Source: Deltaproteobacteria bacterium
GTDB lineage: Bacteria > Desulfobacterota_C > Deferrisomatia > Deferrisomatales > JACRMM01
Direction of reading: 5' to 3'
Assembly: GCA_016218905.1 (NCBI GenBank)
Contig: JACRCS010000412.1
Coordinates: 1 to 9,594 of the forward strand
Length of the DNA: 9,594 bases
This document shows, in pieces, positions 1 to 6,515 of this stretch. A program made the translations under genes and the position numbers. Every line of letters begins with the position of its first letter. Positions within the stretch are counted from its first letter, which is position 1. Below the pieces are notes generated by a model. The model worked only from the letters and a program-made list of their open reading frames with translations, was not told the origin of the DNA and did no database searches.

Positions 1-407
1 ACCTGGGGACCCACCTGGGCGGTATCGCCGTCGAGGGCCTGGCGGCCGCAGAGGATCAGGTCGAAGGGTCCGAACTTCCGCGCGGCGCAGGCGAGGGCAT
101 AGCTCGTGGCCAAGGTGTCGGCGCCGGCGAACTTCCGGTCCGTGAGGAGGATGGCCTCGTCGGCGCCCATGTAGAGCGCGTGACGCAGGACGGCGGCGGC
201 CGCGTGGGGACCCATCGTGCAGACGGCGACGTGGCCGCCGTACCGGTCTTTGAGCGAGAGCGCGAGTTCCAGCGCGTTCAGATCTTCCGGGTTGAAGATC
301 GCGGGGAGGGCGCCTCGGTTGACCGTCCCGTCGGGCTTCATGGCGTCGCCGGAGATGTTCTTGGTATCCGGAACCTGCTTGACGAATACGAGCGAGGTAA
401 GGGGCAC
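1..407 (-). CDS. etfB: Electron transfer flavoprotein subunit beta (partial, N-terminal half)
   Basis: Beta subunit of the FAD/AMP-containing heterodimeric electron transfer flavoprotein, which carries electrons between cytoplasmic acyl-CoA or related dehydrogenases and the quinone pool or other acceptors. The 135 visible residues show the family pattern in order: LVFVKQVPDT (6-15), FNPEDLNALELAL (38-50), TMGP (64-67), MGADEAILLTDRKFAGADTLAT (split around 80-101) and LILCGRQALDGDTAQVGP (117-134). The C-terminal half lies beyond the left edge (the family is about 250-260 residues). The GTG start at 407 is chosen because a GGAGGA Shine-Dalgarno lies just upstream on the minus strand and the conserved N-terminal strand begins at residue 6. 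The DGDTAQVGP version of the nucleotide-binding loop resembles, from memory, clostridial and bifurcating-type ETFs, where the human-type protein has DDDCNQTGQ. An etfA gene would be expected next, outside the window. Confidence 0.95.
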   Translation of the reverse strand, partial: MPLTSLVFVKQVPDTKNISGDAMKPDGTVNRGALPAIFNPEDLNALELALSLKDRYGGHVAVCTMGPHAAAAVLRHALYMGADEAILLTDRKFAGADTLATSYALACAARKFGPFDLILCGRQALDGDTAQVGPQ

Positions 408-425
408 TGGCGTCCTCCGCCGAGG

Positions 426-443
426 GCTCGCCCCAGGGCGAGC
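426..443. repeat. Short inverted repeat upstream of etfB
   Basis: GCTCGCCC and GGGCGAGC form a perfect 8-bp inverted repeat around a 2-nt centre (CA). It sits about 20 bp upstream of the etfB GTG, in the presumed leader. The centre is too tight for a relaxed hairpin unless the closing pair opens. It could be a protein-binding palindrome or a small leader structure that limits access to the etfB ribosome site. In GC-rich DNA such palindromes also arise by chance. Confidence 0.35.
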
Positions 444-474
444 GGCTCTGCCTGGTTTTTGAGATCCGGTGTTT

Positions 475-606
475 TTACCAGCCGAGGGCTTCCAGGTCAA
501 TCGCGTGCTTAGCCGCGAGCTTAGCCGTCGCCGCCGGGAGCACCGGCGCCACCCGCGCCGGCTGGCCTGCCCCTCGCGGCAGGTGACAACCGTAGCGGCG
601 TGGCAT
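475..606 (-). CDS. Possible 43-residue small protein, resembling part of an E3-binding (PSBD) domain
   Basis: This is a short ORF with an ATG start, on the same strand as etfB and 67 bp upstream of it. It ends AATAKLAAKHAIDLEALGW. The last 20 residues look like the first helix of the peripheral-subunit-binding domain of 2-oxoacid dehydrogenase E2 proteins (pattern xPAxxKLAxxxGIDLxxV), but the ORF stops before the GTGPGGRI loop that would complete the domain. The N-terminal half is Arg/Pro-rich with no recognisable motif. There is only a weak possible ribosome site, and the start codon overlaps the -10 element of a promoter facing the other way. It may be a genuine small protein, a remnant of an E2 gene, or a chance ORF in GC-rich DNA. 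Confidence 0.28.
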   Translation of the reverse strand: MPRRYGCHLPRGAGQPARVAPVLPAATAKLAAKHAIDLEALGW

Positions 607-611
607 AGAAT
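583..611 (+). promoter_or_regulatory. Sigma70-like promoter for the 653-880 gene
   Basis: A -35 element GTGACA (583-588, 5 of 6 to TTGACA) and a -10 element TAGAAT (606-611, 5 of 6 to TATAAT) are separated by exactly 17 bp. Transcription would start near 618, giving a leader of about 35 nt before the ATG at 653. The elements lie in one of the few AT-containing patches of the 245-bp gap between etfB and the small protein gene. Strength and use are inferred. Confidence 0.6.
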
Positions 612-652
612 CTTACCGTTTCCGACGCTGATCACCCGTATCCGCGATTCTC

Positions 653-880
653 ATGACGAACTCCGACTCCGGCTCCGACCCGTCCCCATCCACCGTCCGG
701 TGCGACCCGAGCCAGCTCTTTCGCATCCGGAACCGGGGCTATTGGCACGTCCGCGCCCACGCCGAGTATGGCGTGATCTTCACGCTCTGCGGCATGCGGG
801 TCCTCGAGAAGGAGACCCAGCCCGCGCCCCAGCCGGTTACCCGGGCCGAGGTGTGCGGGAACTGCGTGCGCCACCTCTAG
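653..880 (+). CDS. Small Cys/His-rich hypothetical protein (putative zinc-binding)
   Basis: This is a 75-residue protein of unknown function. The N-terminal 20 residues are Ser/Asp/Pro-rich and probably disordered. The rest contains C46 in FTLCGMRV and a closing CGNC pair (C68, C71), with H32, H36 and H74 nearby. This resembles the small proteins with a TLCG...CxxC arrangement that probably hold one zinc ion, but I do not recognise a named family. There is no signal peptide or membrane segment. The ATG at 653 lacks a clear Shine-Dalgarno, although a good promoter ends about 40 bp upstream. The gene stands alone, being followed by a hairpin at 917-949. Reading-frame quality (G/C third positions) supports a real gene. 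Confidence 0.6.
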   Translation: MTNSDSGSDPSPSTVRCDPSQLFRIRNRGYWHVRAHAEYGVIFTLCGMRVLEKETQPAPQPVTRAEVCGNCVRHL

Positions 881-916
881 CGTCCCGTGCGGTTGGTTCG
901 CGCGTAAGGACCAGCA

Positions 917-949
917 GGCCGAACGGCGGCGAATCAGCGCCGTTCGGCC
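917..949 (+). terminator. Perfect 12-bp hairpin between the small protein gene and the DUF493 gene
   Basis: GGCCGAACGGCG (917-928) pairs perfectly with CGCCGTTCGGCC (938-949) around a 9-nt loop. It lies 37 bp after the stop codon of the upstream gene and about 57 bp before the next ATG. No T-tract follows, so it is not a classical intrinsic terminator. It may still terminate, protect the 3' end of the upstream mRNA, or be a palindromic protein-binding site. Confidence 0.45.
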
Positions 950-1006
950 ATCGCAGAGGCCAAATAGCAGGCAAGGACTTCCCAAACGGGACACTGGTGG
1001 TCATTC

Positions 1007-1285
1007 ATGGACGATACCCGCATCCCGATCGAAGAGCTCGTAAAGTTTCCGACGAAGTACACGTTCAAGGCCATCGGACACCACAAGCTCACGTTCACCG
1101 GAAGGGTCCTGGAAGCCGTCCGCAAAGTCTTGGGAGAAGACCGGAAGATCGAGCTTCGGACCCGGCTCAGCAGCAAGGGAGCTTACGTCTCGGTCACCTT
1201 GGTAGCGCGCGTCGAGAACGCGGACGAGCTCCGAGGCGTCTACGCCGCCCTCCGGACCGTGAGCGAGGTCATCACCGTCCTCTAG
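1007..1285 (+). CDS. DUF493 (YbeD-like) family protein
   Basis: This 92-residue protein matches the DUF493/YbeD family in full length. The N-terminal EELVKFPTKYTFKAIG (9-24) corresponds to the family's LLEFPxxFxxKxxG start. The central RLSSKGAYVSVTL (53-65) is the signature SSKGxYxSVT strand. The C-terminal ADELRGVYAALRTVSEVITVL (72-92) is the helix-strand end. The fold is a small ferredoxin-like (ACT-resembling) alpha/beta sandwich. In E. coli the relative YbeD sits beside lipB, but its molecular role is not settled, so only family membership is claimed. A GGTGG ribosome site lies 6 nt upstream of the ATG. The gene ends 21 bp before the propeller gene, suggesting co-transcription. Confidence 0.85.
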   Translation: MDDTRIPIEELVKFPTKYTFKAIGHHKLTFTGRVLEAVRKVLGEDRKIELRTRLSSKGAYVSVTLVARVENADELRGVYAALRTVSEVITVL

Positions 1286-1306
1286 GTAGCCCTGCTACGA
1301 GGAACC

Positions 1307-2386
1307 ATGCGCCACGCCGTGACGATCCTCGCCGGTACGTCCCTCCTCTGCCTCCTCGGCGCGCTCGCGCCGGGAGCCGCGGGCCCGTCGACGCAGGCTC
1401 CGGCGCCCGAGGGACACCTGACGAACGTCACCCGCCTCACCTTCGACGGAGATAACGGCGAGGCGTACTTCAGCTGGGACGATCGCCGGCTCATTTGGCA
1501 ATCGAATCGCGGCGGCCACGCCTGCGACAAGATCTGGATGATGAACGCCGACGGTGCGGACAAGCACAGGGTCAGCACCGCAACCGGCGCCCACACCTGC
1601 TCGTACTTCCTTCCCGGCGACCAGAAGATCGTCTACGCGTCCACGGCCCACCAGGGCACCGCCTGCCCGCCGAAAGCGGACCTCCCGGCCGGCTCGCGCT
1701 CGAACTACGTCTGGCAGCTCTACCCCTACGACATCTACGTCGCCGAGGCCGACGGTTCGAACCCGCGCCGGATCACCGACAACCCGGGCTACGACGCCGA
1801 GCCCGTCCTCTCCCGGGACGGGAAGATCGTCTTCGGCTCCCAGCGGGCCGGCGACTTCGACATCTACACGATGAACGCCGACGGGAGCAACGTCCGGCGG
1901 CTCACGGACCGCGTCGGTTACGATGGGGGACCCTGGTGGTCTCCGGACGGCACGAAGATCGTCTGGCGGGCCTGGCACCCCGAGACCGACGAGGAGAAGG
2001 CGCTCTGGAACGAGTGCATGCGGGGCAACTTCATCGTCTCGGTACCGCTCGACCTCTGGGTCATGGACGCGGACGGCTCGAACAAACGGCTCCTGCTGCG
2101 AAACGGCGCGACGAACTGGGCGCCCTCGTGGCACCCGGACGGCAAGCGCATCGTCTTCTCGTCGAACATGGACGACTGGCGCCCGGAGATCAAAAAGTAC
2201 GGAGGCAACTTCGAGCTCTACCTCATCAACGCCGACGGGACGGGGCGCGAGCGCCTGACGCGCAACTCGACCTTCGACAGCTTTCCCATGTTCTCCCGAG
2301 ACGGGAAGAAGCTCGTCTTCGGCTCCAACCGGGACGCGAAGAACCCCCGCCAGACCGACATCTTCATCGCCGACTGGGTGGAGTAG
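1307..2386 (+). CDS. Secreted TolB-like six-bladed beta-propeller protein (PD40 repeats)
   Basis: This 359-residue exported protein has a signal peptide at about residues 1-25 (hydrophobic core TILAGTSLLCLLGALA, then Ala/Gly cleavage region). It then carries six PD40-type blades, at roughly 55-68 (FSWDDRRLIWQSNR), 99-113, 166-180 (PVLSRDGKIVFGSQR), 209-222 (PWWSPDGTKIVWRA), 273-287 (PSWHPDGKRIVFSSN) and 327-342 (PMFSRDGKKLVFGSNR). Five copies of an [NED]ADG turn (80-83, 148-150, 190-193, 254-257, 309-311) link blade strands, as in the C-terminal propeller of TolB. The N-terminal TolB domain is absent, so this is a free propeller, likely periplasmic or surface-located, with an unknown binding partner. 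Four mature cysteines (73, 98, 120, 237) could form disulfides. The ATG at 1307 has GAGGA 3 nt upstream. The Bug receptor gene follows after 41 bp. Confidence 0.88.
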   Translation: MRHAVTILAGTSLLCLLGALAPGAAGPSTQAPAPEGHLTNVTRLTFDGDNGEAYFSWDDRRLIWQSNRGGHACDKIWMMNADGADKHRVSTATGAHTCSYFLPGDQKIVYASTAHQGTACPPKADLPAGSRSNYVWQLYPYDIYVAEADGSNPRRITDNPGYDAEPVLSRDGKIVFGSQRAGDFDIYTMNADGSNVRRLTDRVGYDGGPWWSPDGTKIVWRAWHPETDEEKALWNECMRGNFIVSVPLDLWVMDADGSNKRLLLRNGATNWAPSWHPDGKRIVFSSNMDDWRPEIKKYGGNFELYLINADGTGRERLTRNSTFDSFPMFSRDGKKLVFGSNRDAKNPRQTDIFIADWVE

Positions 2387-2427
2387 GAGGTATCCGAAGC
2401 CCCAACACCCTCGCAACGGAGAGGTTC

Positions 2428-3426
2428 ATGAGACGAATGGCCCGTAGGACGAAGTTCGCCGCACTCGCCGCCGGATGTCTCCTTCCCCTGGTCGCTTCGG
2501 CCTCACTCGCCGCCGAGGCGCCCTACCCGAACAAGCCCGTCAATCTCCTCATCGGCTACGCGCCCGGGGGGGTGGCCGACATCTCCCTCCGGTTCCTCGC
2601 CGGCAAGGCCGAGAAGACCCTGGGGCAGCCGATCGTCGTCACGAACAACGGCGGCGGCGGCACGTCGGTCGCGACGAGCATCGTGGCGACGAAGCCCCCG
2701 GACGGCTACAACATTCTCGGCGTCGCCAGCACGTCGGTCGTCCGGATCCCGCAGTTCCGGCCCGTCCCCTACAAGTTCGACGACATCGTTCCCATCATGT
2801 CCTATGCCCGGCCCATCATGACGCCGGTCGTCGTCCAGGCGAGCTCGCCGTGGAAGACCTTCAAGGAGCTCGTCGAGCATGCGAAGAAGAACCCGGGAAA
2901 GCTGAGCTACAGCACCACCGGCGTCGGGTCTCCGATGCACATCGCCATGGAGTTCGTGGCCAAGCAGGAAGGGGTCACCTGGACCCACGTCCCCTACCCC
3001 GGCAGCGTGCCGGCCATGACCGCGCTCCTCGGAGGGCACGTCAACTTCCAGGTGGGCGCGGGCGAGTCGATCCCGCACGTGAAGCAGGGGACCTTGCGGC
3101 TCCTGGCGATGGTGGACGACAAGCGCGTCAAGGACTTCCCCAACGTGCCGACCCTGAAGGAGCTCGGGTACGACATCTACAACGAGTCCATCTTCATGTT
3201 CGCGGCGCCCAAGGGAACCCCGAAACCCATCATCGACAAGCTGGACGACGCCTTGCACAAGGCCATGTCCGACCCCGAGTTCGAGAGCGTCATGGCAAAG
3301 GTCGAGTTCGAAGGCCAGTACATGAACTCGGCCGCCACGAAGAAGTACCTCCAGGACGCGTACGAGCGGATCGGGAAGCTGATCCTGGAGCTGAGGATCC
3401 CCAGGGAAGCCGACCAGAAGAAGTGA
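2428..3426 (+). CDS. Bug/TctC-family periplasmic solute receptor (tripartite tricarboxylate transporter type)
   Basis: This 332-residue substrate-binding protein captures a carboxylated or other small solute in the periplasm for a TctAB-type secondary transporter. It has a twin-Arg-like basic N-terminus (MRRMARR) and a hydrophobic signal segment ending near ASLAAEA (25-31). The mature protein starts with the family hallmark YPNKPVNLLIGYAPGG (33-48). It continues with LGQPIVVTNNGGGG (65-78), the ligand-pocket loop YSTTGVGSPMHIAME (161-175), HVPYPGSVPAM (187-197) and the late PKGTPKPIIDKLDDAL stretch (261-276). Length matches the family (about 320-335). The ATG at 2428 follows GGAGAGG closely; an alternative ATG at 2437 would shorten the N-region by three residues. 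No tctA or tctB lies in the window, so the receptor is an orphan here, as is common for Bug proteins. The substrate cannot be predicted. Confidence 0.93.
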   Translation: MRRMARRTKFAALAAGCLLPLVASASLAAEAPYPNKPVNLLIGYAPGGVADISLRFLAGKAEKTLGQPIVVTNNGGGGTSVATSIVATKPPDGYNILGVASTSVVRIPQFRPVPYKFDDIVPIMSYARPIMTPVVVQASSPWKTFKELVEHAKKNPGKLSYSTTGVGSPMHIAMEFVAKQEGVTWTHVPYPGSVPAMTALLGGHVNFQVGAGESIPHVKQGTLRLLAMVDDKRVKDFPNVPTLKELGYDIYNESIFMFAAPKGTPKPIIDKLDDALHKAMSDPEFESVMAKVEFEGQYMNSAATKKYLQDAYERIGKLILELRIPREADQKK

Positions 3427-3474
3427 CGCCGCGGCCCACGGGCCAAGGCCAAGGTTAAGACCAAGACACGAAGC

Positions 3475-3503
3475 GAGCCCGGGCGGCCACACCGCCCGGG
3501 CTC
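3475..3503 (+). terminator. Strong GC hairpin, terminator of the left gene group
   Basis: GAGCCCGGGCGG (3475-3486) pairs perfectly with CCGCCCGGGCTC (3492-3503), a 12-bp stem with a 5-nt loop, 48 bp after the Bug receptor stop codon. The downstream tail is pyrimidine-rich (CCTGG, then TTCTTCCTC about 18 nt later) but lacks an immediate U-run. It separates the left genes from the GntR-controlled locus and most probably ends transcription or protects the 3' end of that transcript. Confidence 0.7.
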
Positions 3504-3603
3504 CCTGGCCTCCAGATCCGGTTCTTCCTCACAACCTCAACTCGCCCTCAACCTCCCCTGACCGTCTACCTGGCGCTCCCCCGCACCCGGGAACACTTTC
3601 CTG

Positions 3604-3631
3604 TTGACGGCGGATAGAACAGGGGTATAAA
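3604..3631 (+). promoter_or_regulatory. Sigma70-like promoter of the GntR/TRAP/UbiD locus
   Basis: The -35 TTGACG (3604-3609) and -10 TATAAA (3626-3631) each match consensus at 5 of 6 positions, with a 16-bp spacer. Transcription would begin near 3638, giving a leader of roughly 100 nt before the ATG at 3741. It lies in the 314-bp gap after the Bug receptor gene. This gap otherwise holds the upstream terminator (3475-3503), a pyrimidine-rich featureless stretch (about 3504-3600), the operator palindrome and the leader hairpins. Confidence 0.72.
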
Positions 3632-3642
3632 GCCGGACGCAA

Positions 3643-3653
3643 TTGTCAGACAA
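3643..3653. promoter_or_regulatory. Probable operator palindrome for the adjacent FadR-type GntR regulator
   Basis: TTGTC-A-GACAA is a perfect 5+1+5 palindrome at about +6 to +16 relative to the predicted transcription start, and 88 bp upstream of the regulator's ATG. FadR-subfamily GntR regulators typically bind short palindromes with GT and AC half-site cores separated by about three bases, and this site fits. Its place just downstream of the -10 is ideal for steric repression, so autoregulation of the whole locus is inferred. I found no second copy in the window. Confidence 0.62.
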
Positions 3654-3678
3654 ACAAACCGTCAGCGCGCCGCCCTTA

Positions 3679-3706
3679 GGCGAAGGCCCTGCGGCTTCGC
3701 CGCGGG
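3679..3706 (+). promoter_or_regulatory. Leader with two mutually exclusive hairpins
   Basis: In the predicted 5' leader, GGCGAAG (3679-3685) can pair with CTTCGCC (3695-3701), a 7-bp stem with a 9-nt loop. Alternatively CCC-T-GCGGC (3687-3695) can pair with GCCGCGGG (3699-3706), 8 bp with one bulged T and a 3-nt loop. The two cannot coexist because they share 3695-3701. No U-run follows, so a classical attenuator is not evident. The arrangement could tune translation of the regulator gene or be a chance result of GC richness. Confidence 0.35.
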
Positions 3707-3740
3707 ACCAGGGATTCGGCCGCGTCCAGAAGAGGTCAGG

Positions 3741-4502
3741 ATGAGTCGAGACCGGAACGCTCCTACGATCCTCGCGGACGCGCCCCCCTCCTTGGATCTG
3801 CGGCCCATCCGGGTCGAGAAGACGTTCGCCTCCGTCTGCGCCGAGATCAAACGGCTGATCTTCTCCGGCGCCCTCAAGCCCGGCGATCGGCTCCCCTCCG
3901 AGCTCGAGCTCGTCGAGAAGCTCGGGGTGAGCCGCCCCTCCGTCCGAGAGGCCCTCCGGGTGCTGGAGCTCTCGGGCTTCCTGCAGGTTCAGCGGGGTGG
4001 CGCCGGCGGTCGGATCATCGTCGACACCATCGCGGCCTCGATCGGGAACTCCCTGGCCGACGCGGTGCAGCTCGGCAACATCACCACCGAGGAGCTCACC
4101 ACCGCCCGGATCGAGCTGGAGACGGTCATCGTCCGGCACGCGGTGGCACGGGCGGAAGAGCCCGAGCTCCGGGCGCTCCGCGAGAACATCGTGGCCGCCT
4201 ACGAGAAGATCGCCGCCGGCGTCTGGGCCGCCGACGACAACATCAAGTTCCACAAGCTCCTCGCCAAGGCCGCCAAGAACCAGGTCCTGTCGCTCCTGCT
4301 CGAGGCGCTCATGCTGATGCTCTGCGCCTCCATGCCCGGCCTGGGGATGGTCCCGAGCACGGAGAAATCCCGGGAGTTCACCCGCGCCCACGAGGGCATC
4401 CTCGACGCCGTCGTCGCCCGGGACACGGACCGCGCCGTGGAGCGCATGAGAGAGCACCTGCTGTCCGTGACCGCTCGACTCCAGGAACCGAACGAAGACT
4501 AG
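3741..4502 (+). CDS. FadR-subfamily GntR transcriptional regulator (wHTH + FCD)
   Basis: This 253-residue DNA-binding regulator is probably a ligand-relieved repressor of the locus it heads. The winged helix occupies about residues 27-94: EIKRLIFSGALKPGDRLPSE split across 35-54, then the recognition helix region LGVSRPSVREALRVLELSGF (61-80) and the wing GGAGGRII. The all-helical FCD ligand-binding domain follows (about 115-243). Its usual metal site reads N167, H171 (NIKFH), H217 (RAHEGILDAV) and H239 (MREHLL). The first position is Asn where many members have Asp in the DxxxH motif, and the three His are kept, so divalent metal plus a carboxylate effector is plausible. A 20-residue N-terminal extension precedes the domain. 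AGAGGT lies 4 nt before the ATG. A promoter and palindromic operator lie just upstream, and the TRAP permease follows after 52 bp on the same strand. Confidence 0.93.
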   Translation: MSRDRNAPTILADAPPSLDLRPIRVEKTFASVCAEIKRLIFSGALKPGDRLPSELELVEKLGVSRPSVREALRVLELSGFLQVQRGGAGGRIIVDTIAASIGNSLADAVQLGNITTEELTTARIELETVIVRHAVARAEEPELRALRENIVAAYEKIAAGVWAADDNIKFHKLLAKAAKNQVLSLLLEALMLMLCASMPGLGMVPSTEKSREFTRAHEGILDAVVARDTDRAVERMREHLLSVTARLQEPNED

Positions 4503-4554
4503 AAAACCTCCGACTCCCGAACCCTCCGATCCTTCGCACGGGGAGCAACTGCCG

Positions 4555-6507
4555 ATGAAAGGTGCCGCGGAAGCAGTGGGTTTCATGCAAGGCTGGAACG
4601 CCCGTCGAGCGATGGTGTGGGTCCTCGCCCTTGCGATGGCGCTCTTCCACCTCTACGCCTCGGGCGTCCGGGCCCTTCCCGGCGTCCAGCAGAGGAGCGT
4701 CCACCTCGCCTTCGCCATGGCGCTGATCTTCCTCATGTTCCCGTTCAAGACGAAGGAGGACGAGGCGGAGGAGGCGAAGGTCGCCGACGAGAACCGGCCC
4801 CTCTCGGTCGTCGACCTCGTCCTCGTGTTCCTCAGCGTATTTGTGGGCGGCTACGTCTTCTCCCAGTTCGAGGCAATCAGCTTCCGGACGGGCATGCCGA
4901 GCGTCATGGACACGGTCTGCAGCACGGTCGCCATCCTCCTGGTACTGGAGGCGACGCGCCGGGTCATCGGGTGGTCGATCATCGTCCTTTGCGTCATCGG
5001 TTTCGCCTACCTGGCTTTCGGCAGCCACCTCCCCCCCTCGATCGCCCACACCGGCTTCGGCTTCCAGGACGTGGCGAACTTCATGTTCTTCAGCACCGAG
5101 GGGATTCTCGGGCTTCCGCTCGGCGTCTCGTCGACGGTGATCGCGACCTTCATCATCTTCGGCGCCTTCCTCGTCTCCTCGGGCGCCGGGTCCTTCGTTA
5201 TCGACCTCGGGCTGGCCTTCTTCGGCAAGTACCGGGGAGGCCCTGCCAAGGCGGCGGTCATCGGCAGTTGCTGCTTCGGCGCCATCACGGGCAGCCAGCT
5301 CGCGAACGTCGCCGCGGTGGGCGTGCTCACCATCCCCCTGATGAAGCGGGTCGGGTATCGGCCGATGGTCGCGGCCTCGGTCGAGGCGCTCGCCTCCACC
5401 GGCGGCATGCTCGTCCCGCCGGTCATGGGCGCGGTTGCCTTCATCATCCCGGAGATGATCGGCGGCAGCTACTGGGACGTCTGCCGGGCCGCCCTGATCC
5501 CGGGGCTCCTCTTCTATACATCGGTCTATATGGTCGTGGAGCTCCAGGCGGCGAAGTACGGCCTCGTCGGCCTACCGAAGGAGGAGCTGCCCCGGGCCAG
5601 GGACGTCTTCCTGAGCCGCGGCCACATGCTCACCCCGCTCCTCGCCCTGATCGTCTGCATCACCTGGTTCGGCTACTCCACGCAGAAGGCCGGGGCGTGG
5701 GCGGTGGTCGTCTGCATCCTCGCGAGCCAGCTCCGCTCGAAGACTCGCATGACCCTGCCGAAGATCGCCACCGCGCTGGAGAAGGGCGCCAAGGGGACGC
5801 TCATCGTCGCCGCGTGCTGCGCCTCGGCCGGACTGATCACGGGCGCCATCAGCATGACGGGCCTGGGGCTGCGGTTCTCGGACGTCCTCGTCTCCCTGGC
5901 GGGCGGGAACGTGATCCTGATGCTCCTCCTCGCGATGATCGCGTCCCTCATCCTCGGACTCCCCCTCCCGCCCGTCACCTGCTACCTCATGCTCGCGGTG
6001 CTCGCGGCGCCCGCGCTCATCAAGGCGGGAGTCCATCCGATGGCCGCGCACCTCTTCGTCTTCTTCTTCGGCGCCCTCGGCAACATCAGCCCGCCGGTCG
6101 CGCCCACCTCCTTCGCCGCGGCGGGCATCGCGGAGTCGGATCCGGTGAAGACGACGAACCTGACCTTCCTCTACTCACTGCCGTCGTTCCTCGTGCCCTA
6201 CCTGTACGTCTACTCCAACGAGCTCTTGCTGATCGGGCCGCTGCCCATGGTGCTCCTGAAGGTCGTCTCCGCCTTCGTCGGGATCAGCTGCATGGCCGTC
6301 ACCTTCCACGGCTTCCTCTTCCGGAACATCGGCTGGCTCGAGCGAAGCCTCTTCCTCCTGGGAGGGCTCCTCATCGTCTATCCGCACGGCTGGACGATGG
6401 TGGCGGGCTACGCCCTGATCGCGCTCCTCACGAGCGTGCAGTTCTTCAGGACGCGGAGCCAGCGGGCCCTCTCGGTCGGGCTCGTCGAGAAGACGCTGGC
6501 AGACTGA
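4555..6507 (+). CDS. TRAP transporter fused permease (4TM/12TM, DctQM-type fusion)
   Basis: This 650-residue integral inner-membrane protein fuses the small (DctQ-like) and large (DctM-like) TRAP subunits, the form that works with TAXI receptors using ion-gradient energy. The N-terminal third (about 20-160) has four hydrophobic segments (near 21-38, 50-63, 86-104, 122-156) with an acidic cytoplasmic-looking loop at 66-80. The large domain carries the signature GAITGSQLANVAAVG (242-256), LTIPLMKRVGYRP (258-270) and ASTGGMLVPPVMGA (280-293). The second inverted repeat has LGLPLPPVTCYLML (467-480) and GNISPPVAPTSFAAAGIA (509-526), corresponding to the family's GNITPPVALAAYAAAGIA. Full length fits the family. 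The ATG at 4555 has GGGGAG 9 nt upstream. The TAXI receptor gene follows 81 bp later; receptor-after-permease order is less common than the reverse. Confidence 0.95.
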   Translation: MKGAAEAVGFMQGWNARRAMVWVLALAMALFHLYASGVRALPGVQQRSVHLAFAMALIFLMFPFKTKEDEAEEAKVADENRPLSVVDLVLVFLSVFVGGYVFSQFEAISFRTGMPSVMDTVCSTVAILLVLEATRRVIGWSIIVLCVIGFAYLAFGSHLPPSIAHTGFGFQDVANFMFFSTEGILGLPLGVSSTVIATFIIFGAFLVSSGAGSFVIDLGLAFFGKYRGGPAKAAVIGSCCFGAITGSQLANVAAVGVLTIPLMKRVGYRPMVAASVEALASTGGMLVPPVMGAVAFIIPEMIGGSYWDVCRAALIPGLLFYTSVYMVVELQAAKYGLVGLPKEELPRARDVFLSRGHMLTPLLALIVCITWFGYSTQKAGAWAVVVCILASQLRSKTRMTLPKIATALEKGAKGTLIVAACCASAGLITGAISMTGLGLRFSDVLVSLAGGNVILMLLLAMIASLILGLPLPPVTCYLMLAVLAAPALIKAGVHPMAAHLFVFFFGALGNISPPVAPTSFAAAGIAESDPVKTTNLTFLYSLPSFLVPYLYVYSNELLLIGPLPMVLLKVVSAFVGISCMAVTFHGFLFRNIGWLERSLFLLGGLLIVYPHGWTMVAGYALIALLTSVQFFRTRSQRALSVGLVEKTLAD

Positions 6508-6515
6508 AGGGACGC

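Noticed and set aside
469..1455. Long open frame on the plus strand (328 codons)
   Set aside because: Arg/Pro/His-rich translation typical of a wrong frame in GC-rich DNA; it overlaps the small Cys/His protein gene and a clear DUF493 gene in other frames.
1295..2416. Minus-strand frame of 373 codons opposite the propeller gene
   Set aside because: Val/Arg/Asp-rich antisense shadow produced by G/C third-position bias; no recognisable motif.
1495..2427. Upstream extension of the Bug receptor frame
   Set aside because: The extra 311 codons are the shifted shadow of the propeller gene; the signal peptide and GGAGAGG site fix the start at 2428.
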